From an uncultured Alistipes sp. (lineage in GTDB: Bacteria > Bacteroidota > Bacteroidia > Bacteroidales > Rikenellaceae), in the NCBI GenBank assembly GCA_900769405.1, contig CAAGGL010000024.1:355588-419587 (forward strand): DNA of 64,000 nt, written 5' to 3'. The notes under the pieces were generated by a model. It was not told the DNA's origin. It made no database searches and saw only the letters and a program-made list of their open reading frames with translations. Shown one piece after another: positions 26,859-35,060 of this stretch (its first letter is position 1; each line of letters opens with the position of its first letter). A program made the translations under genes and the position numbers.

Positions 26859-27806
26859 ATGGATTATACGTGGATGCCCCTACTTATATCAGAAGATAGT
26901 TATCTCATTACTACCGACATTCAATATAGAGGAGTAAATATAAAGGTAGTTCGAGATGACATCTTCCCTTTCATCGGAGGAGGCAGCAAGGCAAGAAAAG
27001 CGATGGCATATGAAACTTTTCTCAGAAGTAATGGATATAATGCTGTCGTAACTTGCGGAGGGATCCAAAGTAATCATAATCGAGCAATGGCTTTAATGTG
27101 TGCACGCAATGGGTGGAAGTGCCATTTATGCATACAAGGCACAAAAGATCGATTTATGAGTGAGAAGGGTAATGCTCTTTTGAACCGTTTAAGCGGAGCA
27201 GAGTGTGAATTTATAAATCCAGAAGAAACCTCTGAGGCAATGGATCGTGCAATGAATAGACTCCAGATAAAAGGCTATAATCCATATTATGTTATTGGAG
27301 GAGGCCATAATCTTCCAGGTGGAACATGTTTTGTTGATGCCATTAAGGAACTTAAAAAGCAGTGTGAGAAAATTAATTATAAGCCAGATTACATCTTTCT
27401 CGCATCTGGCACAGGTTCTACCCAAGCCGGGATAGTAGTAGGACTTGACCTCGTTGATTGGAGCGATGTAAAATGTGTAGGAATTTCTGTTGCTAGAAAA
27501 AATGAAAGAGGCAAGTCTGTCATTGTGGAATTTGCAAATATGCTTGCTAATCACTACGGATTAGAGAATGATTATTCAGATAAAATACTCTTCAATGACA
27601 ACTATCTATGTGGTGGATATGAAAAATATACTCCCGAAATAGAACAGCAGCTTACAGACGCAATGGCACATACAGGAATGATCTTTGACACCACATATTC
27701 AGGCAAAGGTTTTTATGGAATGATGCAAGAAATTAATAAACATAACCTACATAATAAGAATATTATTTTCTGGCATACCGGAGGAATAATGAATATAATG
27801 AAATAA
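26859..27806 (+). CDS. PLP-dependent enzyme, ACC deaminase/D-cysteine desulfhydrase family
   Basis: A 315-residue fold-type II PLP enzyme. The Schiff-base lysine motif appears as GGGSKARKA (Lys44, equivalent to GGNK in ACC deaminase); GGIQSNHNRAMALMC and the phosphate-binding SGTGSTQAG are kept. Family members deaminate ACC or break down or racemise D-amino acids. ATG 26859 (MDYTWMPLL) is chosen over a TTG at 26817. It is 3 bases before an ATP-grasp gene, in a very AT-rich block. A role in making the amino acid that the ATP-grasp enzyme attaches is inference. Confidence 0.85.
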   Translation: MDYTWMPLLISEDSYLITTDIQYRGVNIKVVRDDIFPFIGGGSKARKAMAYETFLRSNGYNAVVTCGGIQSNHNRAMALMCARNGWKCHLCIQGTKDRFMSEKGNALLNRLSGAECEFINPEETSEAMDRAMNRLQIKGYNPYYVIGGGHNLPGGTCFVDAIKELKKQCEKINYKPDYIFLASGTGSTQAGIVVGLDLVDWSDVKCVGISVARKNERGKSVIVEFANMLANHYGLENDYSDKILFNDNYLCGGYEKYTPEIEQQLTDAMAHTGMIFDTTYSGKGFYGMMQEINKHNLHNKNIIFWHTGGIMNIMK

Positions 27807-27809
27807 ATT

Positions 27810-28817
27810 ATGAACCTTTTATTTACGTGTGCAGGTCGTCGCACATATCTTTTAAAATACTTCAAAGAAAACTTGACTGCAGAGGACAAAATTATTGCAA
27901 CGGATATGCAATTATCTGCCCCTGCTTTACAAGCCGCAGATATCAAAATCCAAGTTCCGGCTGTTTACGACCCCAATTATATAGACATTACATTAGATAT
28001 TTGCAAATCTTACAATATAAATGTACTATTAAGTCTTAATGACTTAGAACTTCCTATTCTCGCAGAAAACAAATACAGATTTGAAGAATTAGGCGTTAAG
28101 GTGATCGTATCATCTCCCGACGTTATTGACATCTGCTTTGATAAGTACAAAACGGTTAAATGGGTAGAGTCATTAGGACTGAAAGCACCTAAAACATATG
28201 TACGTCTAGAAGATGCTAAAAAAGCCATCGCTTCCAGAGAGGTGTCGTTTCCTCTTTTTATGAAACCTCGTTGGGGATCTGGCTCTATTGGGTTGGAAAC
28301 TATTACCGATATGGAGGAATTAGACATATATTACAATATATTATCGAAAAAAATAAAGAAGAGTATTCTTGCGACAGCTTCAATCGGCAATGAATATATT
28401 ATGATTCAGGAGAAATTACCCGGAAATGAATTCGGACTCGATATAATGAATGATCTATATGGTAATAATATTGGTGTTTCGGTTAAGCAGAAATTAGCGA
28501 TGCGTGCCGGAGAAACCGATAAGGCAATCACTCGTGATCTTCCAGAAGTTCGTGAGATGGGTCGTACAATTGGCGCTGCATTAAAACATATTGGCAATCT
28601 TGATGTTGACATTATGCAACGAGCAAATGGCGATTATTGTGTTTTAGAACTTAACCCTCGTTTTGGTGGTGGCTATCCATTTAGTCACGAAGCCGGAGTT
28701 AATATGCCAAAAGCAATCATAGAATGGGTAAGAGGAGAGATTGTGAATCCCGATATCTTGATTCCTAAATACAATAGGATGTTTGCAAAAAATGATTATT
28801 TAGTAGAAGTAAATTGA
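27810..28817 (+). CDS. ATP-grasp ligase, CarB-like
   Basis: A 335-residue ATP-grasp protein. The N-terminal pre-ATP-grasp fold starts NLLFTCAGRRTYLLKYF; the ATP-binding core includes FPLFMKPRWGSGSIGLE (residues about 148-164) and IMIQEKLPGNEFGLDIM; the metal site is CVLELNPRFGGGYP (about 276-290). Such enzymes form amide bonds through an acyl phosphate. In capsule loci they are thought to attach amino acids or similar groups to sugars; the substrate is unknown. It is coupled (3-base gap) to the PLP enzyme and has the same low GC. Confidence 0.88.
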   Translation: MNLLFTCAGRRTYLLKYFKENLTAEDKIIATDMQLSAPALQAADIKIQVPAVYDPNYIDITLDICKSYNINVLLSLNDLELPILAENKYRFEELGVKVIVSSPDVIDICFDKYKTVKWVESLGLKAPKTYVRLEDAKKAIASREVSFPLFMKPRWGSGSIGLETITDMEELDIYYNILSKKIKKSILATASIGNEYIMIQEKLPGNEFGLDIMNDLYGNNIGVSVKQKLAMRAGETDKAITRDLPEVREMGRTIGAALKHIGNLDVDIMQRANGDYCVLELNPRFGGGYPFSHEAGVNMPKAIIEWVRGEIVNPDILIPKYNRMFAKNDYLVEVN

Positions 28818-28869
28818 TTAACAAATATCTATTAGCAAAGAGATATTACAAAATTAAACCTACAACATA

Positions 28870-30012
28870 ATGCAATCACGAATTTTACTTTCACTCGCTC
28901 AAATGGGCGGTAATGAGCAGCGATATATTCAGGAGGCGTTCGATACAAATTGGGTGGTTCCGCTGGGTCCAAATGTGAATGGCTTCGAAAATGATTTGGT
29001 TAATTTTCTTGGTGAAGACCGAAGTGTTGTAGCCTTATCCTCAGGCACTGCAGCTATTCATTTGGGACTTTTGCAGTTAGGCGTAGGCGTTGGTGACGAG
29101 GTTATTTGCCAATCATTCACATTCGCTGCTTCGGCCAACCCGATCAAATATTTAGGTGCAACGCCGATCTTTGTTGATAGCGAGGAGCAGACCTGGAATA
29201 TATCTCCCGAGTGGCTCGAAAAAGCCATTATCGATCGCAAAGCCGTAACCGGCAAATATCCCAAAGCGATTATCCCCGTGCACCTTTATGGTATGCCGGC
29301 AAAGATGGACGAGATCTGCGCAATTGCCGAAAAGTACAACATTCCAATTATGGAAGATGCTGCCGAGGCGATTGGTGCTACATTCAAGAATCGTCAGTGT
29401 GGAACGTTCGGCGAGTTTGGCGCATTGTCTTTCAATGGCAATAAAATGATCACCACATCGGGTGGAGGCGCATTAATTTGCCGCACTGAGGAGGAGGCTA
29501 AGCAAACAATGTTCCTGGCAACACAGGCACGCGAAAATCGACCTTACTACTACCACGAGCAGATTGGTTACAACTATCGTATGTCGAACATCTGCGCAGG
29601 TATCGGTCGTGGACAGATGGAGGTATTGGATCACCATATTGCTCGCCGTCGCGCCATTCACGCTCTTTATACGACCTTGTTGGCTGATTGCAACGGTGTT
29701 AGCGTAAAACAGAATCCGAATGCGGATTTTGAATCTAATTTCTGGTTGACGTGCATCGAGGTAGATCCTGCAATATGCAATGGAAAAACAGCAAATGACA
29801 TTCGTCTGCATCTCGAATCGTGCAATGTAGAATCACGCCTTCTGTGGCGTCCGATGCATATGCAGCCCATATTTACTGATTGCCCATATTACGGCGACGG
29901 CGTAAGCGAGCTGATCTTTGAACGTGGTTTGTGCTTACCGTCAGGATCATCGCTAACCGATGAGCAAATCGCATTTGTGGCTGAAACAATCAAAAAGTTT
30001 ATCAGTGAATAA
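28870..30012 (+). CDS. DegT/DnrJ/EryC1/StrS sugar aminotransferase, PglE-like
   Basis: A 380-residue PLP aminotransferase acting on a nucleotide-linked keto-sugar with glutamate as donor. It shows ALSSGTAAIHLGLLQLGV, VICQSFTFAASANPI, AIIPVHLYGMPAKMDE, EDAAEAIGATF and the PLP-lysine motif SFNGNKMITTSGGGALI, all typical. It resembles PglE/LegC-type enzymes. Codon use returns toward the higher GC of the housekeeping genes, unlike the two preceding genes. Product: a UDP-amino-sugar for the repeat, perhaps also the acceptor of the ATP-grasp product (inference). Confidence 0.92.
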   Translation: MQSRILLSLAQMGGNEQRYIQEAFDTNWVVPLGPNVNGFENDLVNFLGEDRSVVALSSGTAAIHLGLLQLGVGVGDEVICQSFTFAASANPIKYLGATPIFVDSEEQTWNISPEWLEKAIIDRKAVTGKYPKAIIPVHLYGMPAKMDEICAIAEKYNIPIMEDAAEAIGATFKNRQCGTFGEFGALSFNGNKMITTSGGGALICRTEEEAKQTMFLATQARENRPYYYHEQIGYNYRMSNICAGIGRGQMEVLDHHIARRRAIHALYTTLLADCNGVSVKQNPNADFESNFWLTCIEVDPAICNGKTANDIRLHLESCNVESRLLWRPMHMQPIFTDCPYYGDGVSELIFERGLCLPSGSSLTDEQIAFVAETIKKFISE

Positions 30013-31111
30013 CACTTCTGACATACTCTTTCTGCTCACTCGCGTTGGGCTTGGGGGCGAGGGCGTGTGGCCGAAGGAGATTGAGGTCGCGGATTGGAAT
30101 GCAGTCATTAAATTGGCGGCGGCGCAGGGTGTTTTGGCTATTTGTTGGGACGGTTTGCAGGCGTTAATCAAGCAGCAACAGATACCCGCCGAATTGCAGC
30201 CCTCGCGCGACGCGTTGCTGCGCTGGGCGGCTAACATCGACAGCATCGAACGTGCATACGCCAAGCAGAAGGCAGCCCTTCGCAAGCTCGCGACATTCTA
30301 CTCGCGCAACGGGTTCGAGATGATGTTGATGAAGGGTTACGGACTGAGCCTCAGCTACCCCACGCCCGAACACCGCCCGTGTGGCGATATTGACATCTGG
30401 CTCTATGGCCGTCAGCAAGAGGCCGACGAGCTGCTGCACAAAATGCACGGCGTGACGATCAACGAGGACAAACACCACCACACAACCTTCAACGTGAATG
30501 GTATTTTGGTTGAGAATCATTACGATTTTATTAATGTTCACTCGCACGCCTCGAATATCGAACTTGAATACGAATTAAAGTTGTTAGCGAGCGACCCCAA
30601 ACGCGAAAAAATCGAGATTGACGGCGTACAGATTACACTACCCTCGCCTGATTTCAATGCACTGTTTCTATTGAAACATATGGCGGCTCACTTTGCTGCT
30701 ATCGAGATCGGGTTCAGGCATATTTGCGATTGGGCAATATTTGTTCGCAGTTATGGCAATAAGGTTGATTGGGACCAGTTGAAAGCAACAGCAGAACGAT
30801 TCAATATGCACCGTTTCTTAGAAGTTGTCAACCTTATTTGTTTCGATAAATTAGGCATTGACAAATCCCATTTTGGCGATTTGATTGGGAATGATGTTGT
30901 TTTGGCAGATCGTATTCTAAACGATATTATCTCGCCTGAATTCAACCAAGAGCAACCTTCTGGCAATCCTATAGCAGTAATCTGGTTTAAATGGAGTCGA
31001 TGGTGGGCAAACCGTTGGAAACATCGTTTGGTCTATCGCGATTCACTTATGGCAACATTTTTCCATCAGGTTATAGCTCACCTGCGTAAGCCTAAAAGCA
31101 TCTGGCAGTAA
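30005..31111 (+). CDS. Nucleotidyltransferase family protein at the end of the capsule locus
   Basis: A 368-residue protein of the uncharacterised nucleotidyltransferase (NTP_transf_5) type, frequent in Bacteroidota surface-polysaccharide loci. The region MLMKGYGLSLSYPTPEHRPC is followed by GDIDIWL, the nucleotidyltransferase aspartate pair, and later HMAAHFAAIEIGFRHICDW. The GTG at 30005 is chosen over an ATG at 29960 because it gives a family-like N-terminus (ILFLLTRVGLGG) and overlaps the previous stop by 8 bases. Its reaction is unknown. It is the last gene before the locus terminator. Confidence 0.78.
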   Translation: MNNTSDILFLLTRVGLGGEGVWPKEIEVADWNAVIKLAAAQGVLAICWDGLQALIKQQQIPAELQPSRDALLRWAANIDSIERAYAKQKAALRKLATFYSRNGFEMMLMKGYGLSLSYPTPEHRPCGDIDIWLYGRQQEADELLHKMHGVTINEDKHHHTTFNVNGILVENHYDFINVHSHASNIELEYELKLLASDPKREKIEIDGVQITLPSPDFNALFLLKHMAAHFAAIEIGFRHICDWAIFVRSYGNKVDWDQLKATAERFNMHRFLEVVNLICFDKLGIDKSHFGDLIGNDVVLADRILNDIISPEFNQEQPSGNPIAVIWFKWSRWWANRWKHRLVYRDSLMATFFHQVIAHLRKPKSIWQ

Positions 31112-31130
31112 CGCGTGGATGATATAAAAC

Positions 31131-31176
31131 GATGACCGCCGGCTTCCCAAAACAGGGGTCGGCGGTCATCATTTTT
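31131..31176. terminator. Terminator closing the capsule locus
   Basis: Perfect 10-bp arms GATGACCGCC (31131-31140) and GGCGGTCATC (31161-31170), followed by ATTTTT. It lies between converging genes and can serve both. Confidence 0.85.
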
Positions 31177-31191
31177 GCATACGTGATAAGG

Positions 31192-31467
31192 TTATTTCGA
31201 CTGCTTTTTGTGATGTTCGAGCGGGTTGCCCTCGACGTCGCAAGCTGAGCAGTTGCCGTGGCAACCGATATCCTTACAATCGGCATCGGCCATATCCTCG
31301 CGCGACTCCTGAACAGCACACTTAATGCCGCGCTCCTGCATATGGCGGTTGGTCGAGATCTCGGAATCGATGTTGTGTCCCTTGAAGATCAGCGTCAGCG
31401 ACATTCCCAAAACAAACACGCCAACAGCAGCTATCGAAATTAGTATTACGGTGAGTATAGGTGACAT
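31192..31467 (-). CDS. Small single-span, cysteine-rich membrane protein (NqrM-like)
   Basis: A 91-residue protein starting at ATG 31467 (MSPILTVILISIAAVG), which puts one membrane helix at residues about 4-26; the upstream open-frame extension lacks sense. The soluble part has NRHMQERGIKCAVQESRE and a cysteine cluster (ADCKDIGCHGNCSACDVEG). The helix plus RGIxC and Cys-rich tail recalls small Bacteroidota membrane proteins of the NqrM group, but no Nqr genes are in view. A metal- or cluster-binding role is inference. Its promoter overlaps that of trkA. Confidence 0.7.
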   Translation of the reverse strand: MSPILTVILISIAAVGVFVLGMSLTLIFKGHNIDSEISTNRHMQERGIKCAVQESREDMADADCKDIGCHGNCSACDVEGNPLEHHKKQSK

Positions 31468-31499
31468 AATGCTATTTTTTGAAATATTAATGTAAAACC

Positions 31500-31531
31500 T
31501 TTGCGCTTTACGTTGCAAATATATAAATTTG
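31500..31531 (+). promoter_or_regulatory. trkA promoter
   Basis: TTTG (31500-31503), 20 bp, TAAATTTG (31524-31531). The -7 element directly abuts the -7 element of the divergent promoter. Confidence 0.7.
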
Positions 31532-31548
31532 TAAGCGTAATTTGCAAA
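31516..31548 (-). promoter_or_regulatory. Promoter of the Cys-rich membrane protein
   Basis: On the minus strand TTTG (31545-31548), 21 bp, TATATTTG (31516-31523). It fully overlaps the trkA promoter, so both cannot be occupied at once. Confidence 0.6.
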
Positions 31549-31557
31549 TTATTCGAT

Positions 31558-32898
31558 ATGAAGATTATTATTGCTGGTGCCGGTGATGTCGGTTGCCATT
31601 TGGCTCGTATGCTCAGCGGCGACAACCACGAAATAACGGTTATCGAGAGTGATCGCAAGCTCTTGGGTGATGTTGCGGCGGTAGCCGATCTGCTCACCGT
31701 GGAGGGCGATTGCACCTCGTTTGCCACTCTGCGCAAGGCGATTGTGCGCAAAGCGGACCTCTTTATCGCCGTGAATCACGAGGAGGAGCGCAACATCATC
31801 TCGGCAATTCTGGCCAAGCAGATGGGTGCCAAGAAATCTATCGCGCGTATCGACCACAACGAATATCTCGAACCAAACAACAAAGAGGTCTTCATCAATT
31901 TGGGTATCGACTATCTGTTCTATCCCGAAAAGATCGCAGCACGTCGAGTAATTAAACTTCTGGGGCATACGGCTACAACCGAGTATGTCGATTTCTCGAA
32001 CGGCAAGCTGTCGTTGGTTGTATTCCGCCTTGATCCCTCGTCAGAGTTGGTGGGTCATACCCTGCTCTCGTTCACCGAGAAACAGCAGCCACTGAGTTAT
32101 CGAACCGTTGCCATCACGCGCGACGGTCGCACGATCATTCCGCACGGTAACGACACCTATATGGAGGGCGATATGGTCTATATCATCACCAAGGAGGATA
32201 GCGTGAAGGAGGTTATGGCGTTCTCGGGTCAGAGCAACATCGACATCAATAACCTGATGATCTTGGGCGGTAGCCAGATCGGTCAGCGCATTGCGTTGGA
32301 GTTGCAGGATAAGGTGAATATCAAGTTGGTGGAGTACATCGCCGACAAAGCATACAAATTGGCCGAGACGCTCGACTCGACCCTCATCATTAACGAGGAC
32401 GGTCGAAATATCGAGGCGATGATGGAGGAGGGTCTGTCGAATATGGATGCCTTTGTGGCGGTGACGGGACGCTCGGAGACCAACATTTTGGCTGCTATGC
32501 TCGCTAAGCGTATGGGCGTCAAGAAGGTGATTGCCGAGGTCGAGAACCTGAACTACATCAAGTTGGCCGAGAGTATCGGTATCGACACGATCATCAACAA
32601 GAAGTTGATCACGGCAAGTAACATCTTCCGTTTCACGCTTTCGACCGATGTTCAGGCGATCAAGTGTCTGACGGGTAGCGAGGCCGAGGTGCTCGAATTT
32701 ATCGTTAAGCCCAACTCGCCCGCAACGAAGGCGAAGGTGAAGGATCTGGACTTCCCGAGCGAGGCGATCATTGGCGGTATTGTTCGTGGCGATAAGGTCT
32801 TTATCGCGGTTGGTAACACCGAGATCAGCGCCTATGACCGAGTGGTTGTATTCGCTATGCCGAATACTATCGCTAAGATTGGTAAGTATTTCAATTAA
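31558..32898 (+). CDS. trkA: Trk potassium uptake regulatory protein TrkA
   Basis: A 446-residue peripheral membrane protein with two RCK modules: a first NAD-binding Rossmann motif (IIAGAGDVGCHLARML) at the start, an RCK_C region around residues 140-215, a second nucleotide motif (ILGGSQIGQRIAL, about 234-246) and a final RCK_C. It gates the TrkH K+ channel in response to nucleotides. The ATG at 31558 is chosen because the GxGxxG motif should be near residue 5. No trkH is in the window; GH3 follows 8 bases later. Confidence 0.94.
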   Translation: MKIIIAGAGDVGCHLARMLSGDNHEITVIESDRKLLGDVAAVADLLTVEGDCTSFATLRKAIVRKADLFIAVNHEEERNIISAILAKQMGAKKSIARIDHNEYLEPNNKEVFINLGIDYLFYPEKIAARRVIKLLGHTATTEYVDFSNGKLSLVVFRLDPSSELVGHTLLSFTEKQQPLSYRTVAITRDGRTIIPHGNDTYMEGDMVYIITKEDSVKEVMAFSGQSNIDINNLMILGGSQIGQRIALELQDKVNIKLVEYIADKAYKLAETLDSTLIINEDGRNIEAMMEEGLSNMDAFVAVTGRSETNILAAMLAKRMGVKKVIAEVENLNYIKLAESIGIDTIINKKLITASNIFRFTLSTDVQAIKCLTGSEAEVLEFIVKPNSPATKAKVKDLDFPSEAIIGGIVRGDKVFIAVGNTEISAYDRVVVFAMPNTIAKIGKYFN

Positions 32899-32906
32899 AC
32901 GCAGTT

Positions 32907-34397
32907 ATGTCATTTAGGGGCAAATTCATTCGAGCATTGTTCGCACCGCGTCGCGCCGAATTGCGTCGCGTGCTGGCTGATCCGCTGACCACACAGCGCG
33001 ATCAGTTGCGTTGGTTGCTCAAACGTGGCAGCAACACCGAGATCGGTCGTCGCTACGATATGCACTCGATCAAGACGATCGAGCAGTTCGAGTCGCGGGT
33101 CGATGTGTTCGACTACGACGCTTTCAGTCCCTATATCGACCGAGCGCGTCACGGTGAGCGCGACGTGATTTGGAATGGCGAGGTGCGTTGGTTTGCCCGC
33201 TCGTCGGGTACGACCGACCGCAGTAAATATATCCCCGTGACCTCGGACGGATTGCTCCGCTCGCATACGCAGGGCCCGCGAGATGTGGCAGCAATCGTAT
33301 CGTCGCTCTTTCCCGACACTCGCGCCTACGACGGTAAGTTACTCACGTTGGGCGGCTCGCGTCGCGTTGAGCGCGAGGGCGAACGCGCACTGACGGGCGA
33401 TCTGTCGGCAATTCTGATCGAGAACACTAAGTCGGTGAGCGGTTGGTTTCGCACGCCGTCACGCAAGATTGCGCTGATTGCCGATTTCGAGGAGAAGATC
33501 GCCGCCATCTGCCGCCAGACGACAAAGCAGAATGTTACGAGCTTTGCGGGTGTGCCGTCGTGGAACCTGATGTTGATGCGTAAGGTATTGGAGTTCACGG
33601 GTAAGGAGTCACTTTGCGAGGTGTGGCCCAATATGGAGTTGTTTATTCACGGCGGAGTGGGTTTTGCACCCTACGCCGAGCACTATAAGCGCATAATCCC
33701 CTCGGAGAGAATGCGTTATATGAATACCTACAACGCCTCAGAGGGATTCTTCTCGCTGGCCGACGCTTCGGAGCAGGAGGATATGTTGCTGATGGTCGAT
33801 TATGGCACGTTCTACGAGTTCGACAACGGTCGCGAGATCGTGCCGCTTGAAGGTGTGCGCGTAGGCGAGGATTATGCAATGATCATCACCTCGTGCAACG
33901 GTTTGTGGCGCTACCGAATCGGCGACACGGTGACATTCACCTCGACCAAACCGTACCGCATTCGCATCACGGGACGCACGAAGCACTACATCAACGTATT
34001 CGGCGAGGAGCTGATGGTGTCGAATACCGAGCAGGCGCTCATCTCGGCTTGTCGCGAGTGCAATGCCGACGTGGGCGATTATACCGTTGCGCCGATCTAT
34101 ATGACCGACCGCGAGAAGGGTCGCCACCAATGGGTGATCGAGTTCACACGTCGCCCCGACGATATGGCTCGTTTCGAGCAGCTGCTCGATCAGGAGTTGC
34201 AGCGCCTTAACTCGGACTACGAGGCAAAGCGCCACAGCACATTGGCCGCACCGCTGTTTACGGTGGTTGATGAGGGTACGTTCCTCAGCTGGCTCGCGTC
34301 GCAGGGCAAGGCCGGCGGACAAAACAAAGTACCTCGATTGGCAAACGATCGTCGCTACGTCGATCAGATCGAGGAGTTCATTAAGAATAAACGTTAA
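32907..34397 (+). CDS. GH3-fold acyl-acid amido synthetase family protein
   Basis: A 496-residue member of the GH3 (auxin-responsive promoter) family of the adenylating superfamily. Plant GH3 enzymes adenylate an acyl acid and join it to an amino acid. The ATP motifs are visible: ARSSGTTDRSKYIPVT (residues about 98-113), YNASEGFFSLAD (about 274-285) and YRIGDTVTF followed by YRIRITGRTKHYINVFGEEL. Bacterial members are widespread in Bacteroidota with unknown substrates. It is 8 bases after trkA and 31 bases before the deoxynucleoside kinase gene. Confidence 0.88.
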   Translation: MSFRGKFIRALFAPRRAELRRVLADPLTTQRDQLRWLLKRGSNTEIGRRYDMHSIKTIEQFESRVDVFDYDAFSPYIDRARHGERDVIWNGEVRWFARSSGTTDRSKYIPVTSDGLLRSHTQGPRDVAAIVSSLFPDTRAYDGKLLTLGGSRRVEREGERALTGDLSAILIENTKSVSGWFRTPSRKIALIADFEEKIAAICRQTTKQNVTSFAGVPSWNLMLMRKVLEFTGKESLCEVWPNMELFIHGGVGFAPYAEHYKRIIPSERMRYMNTYNASEGFFSLADASEQEDMLLMVDYGTFYEFDNGREIVPLEGVRVGEDYAMIITSCNGLWRYRIGDTVTFTSTKPYRIRITGRTKHYINVFGEELMVSNTEQALISACRECNADVGDYTVAPIYMTDREKGRHQWVIEFTRRPDDMARFEQLLDQELQRLNSDYEAKRHSTLAAPLFTVVDEGTFLSWLASQGKAGGQNKVPRLANDRRYVDQIEEFIKNKR

Positions 34398-34428
34398 ATA
34401 AAAACATACACTTAACCCACACAAAATT

Positions 34429-35046
34429 ATGTATATTGCAATAGCAGGCAACATCGGTAGCGGCAAGACCTCACTCACGGAGATCCTGACCGAGCACTAC
34501 AAGGCTACGGCCTACTTTGAGGACACGAACAATCCCTATATCGGTGATTTCTACGAGGATATGAACCGCTGGTCGTTCAATTTGCAGGTCTATTTCCTCG
34601 GCGCAAAGATCAACCAGCAGGTGGCAATGCTCGACACCAAGGGCGACATCATTCAAGATCGCACGATCTATGAGGACGCCCATATCTTCGCCAGCAACCT
34701 GCACCAGATGGGCCTGATGACCTCGCGCGATTTTGCCACCTATATGAACATCTTCAAGATGGCAACCGACCTCGTGCCTGCTCCCGACCTGCTGATCTAT
34801 CTGCGTGCAAGCGTACCGACGCTGATCAACCAGATTCGTAAGCGCGGTCGCGACTACGAGATGTCGATCGACGAGAGCTATCTCTCGCGCCTGAACGACA
34901 AATATAACGACTGGGTGGATAACATCTACGAGGGCGAAGTGTTGACGATCGATGTCGATAACACCGATTTCGTGGCTAATCCCGAGGCTGTCGAGGCTAT
35001 CGTTGCGCATATCGACAAGGTGCGCGCTCAGTTGGCAACAAAATAA
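34429..35046 (+). CDS. Deoxynucleoside kinase
   Basis: A 205-residue salvage kinase phosphorylating deoxynucleosides with ATP. P-loop GNIGSGKTSL at residues 7-16; the substrate-proximal DRTIYEDAHIF (the DRS/DRT motif) at about 77-87; lid region RKRGRDYEMSI with arginines. Deoxyadenosine versus deoxyguanosine or pyrimidine preference cannot be read. Followed 14 bases later by the rRNA methyltransferase. Confidence 0.92.
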   Translation: MYIAIAGNIGSGKTSLTEILTEHYKATAYFEDTNNPYIGDFYEDMNRWSFNLQVYFLGAKINQQVAMLDTKGDIIQDRTIYEDAHIFASNLHQMGLMTSRDFATYMNIFKMATDLVPAPDLLIYLRASVPTLINQIRKRGRDYEMSIDESYLSRLNDKYNDWVDNIYEGEVLTIDVDNTDFVANPEAVEAIVAHIDKVRAQLATK

Positions 35047-35060
35047 CAGCACGACAGATT

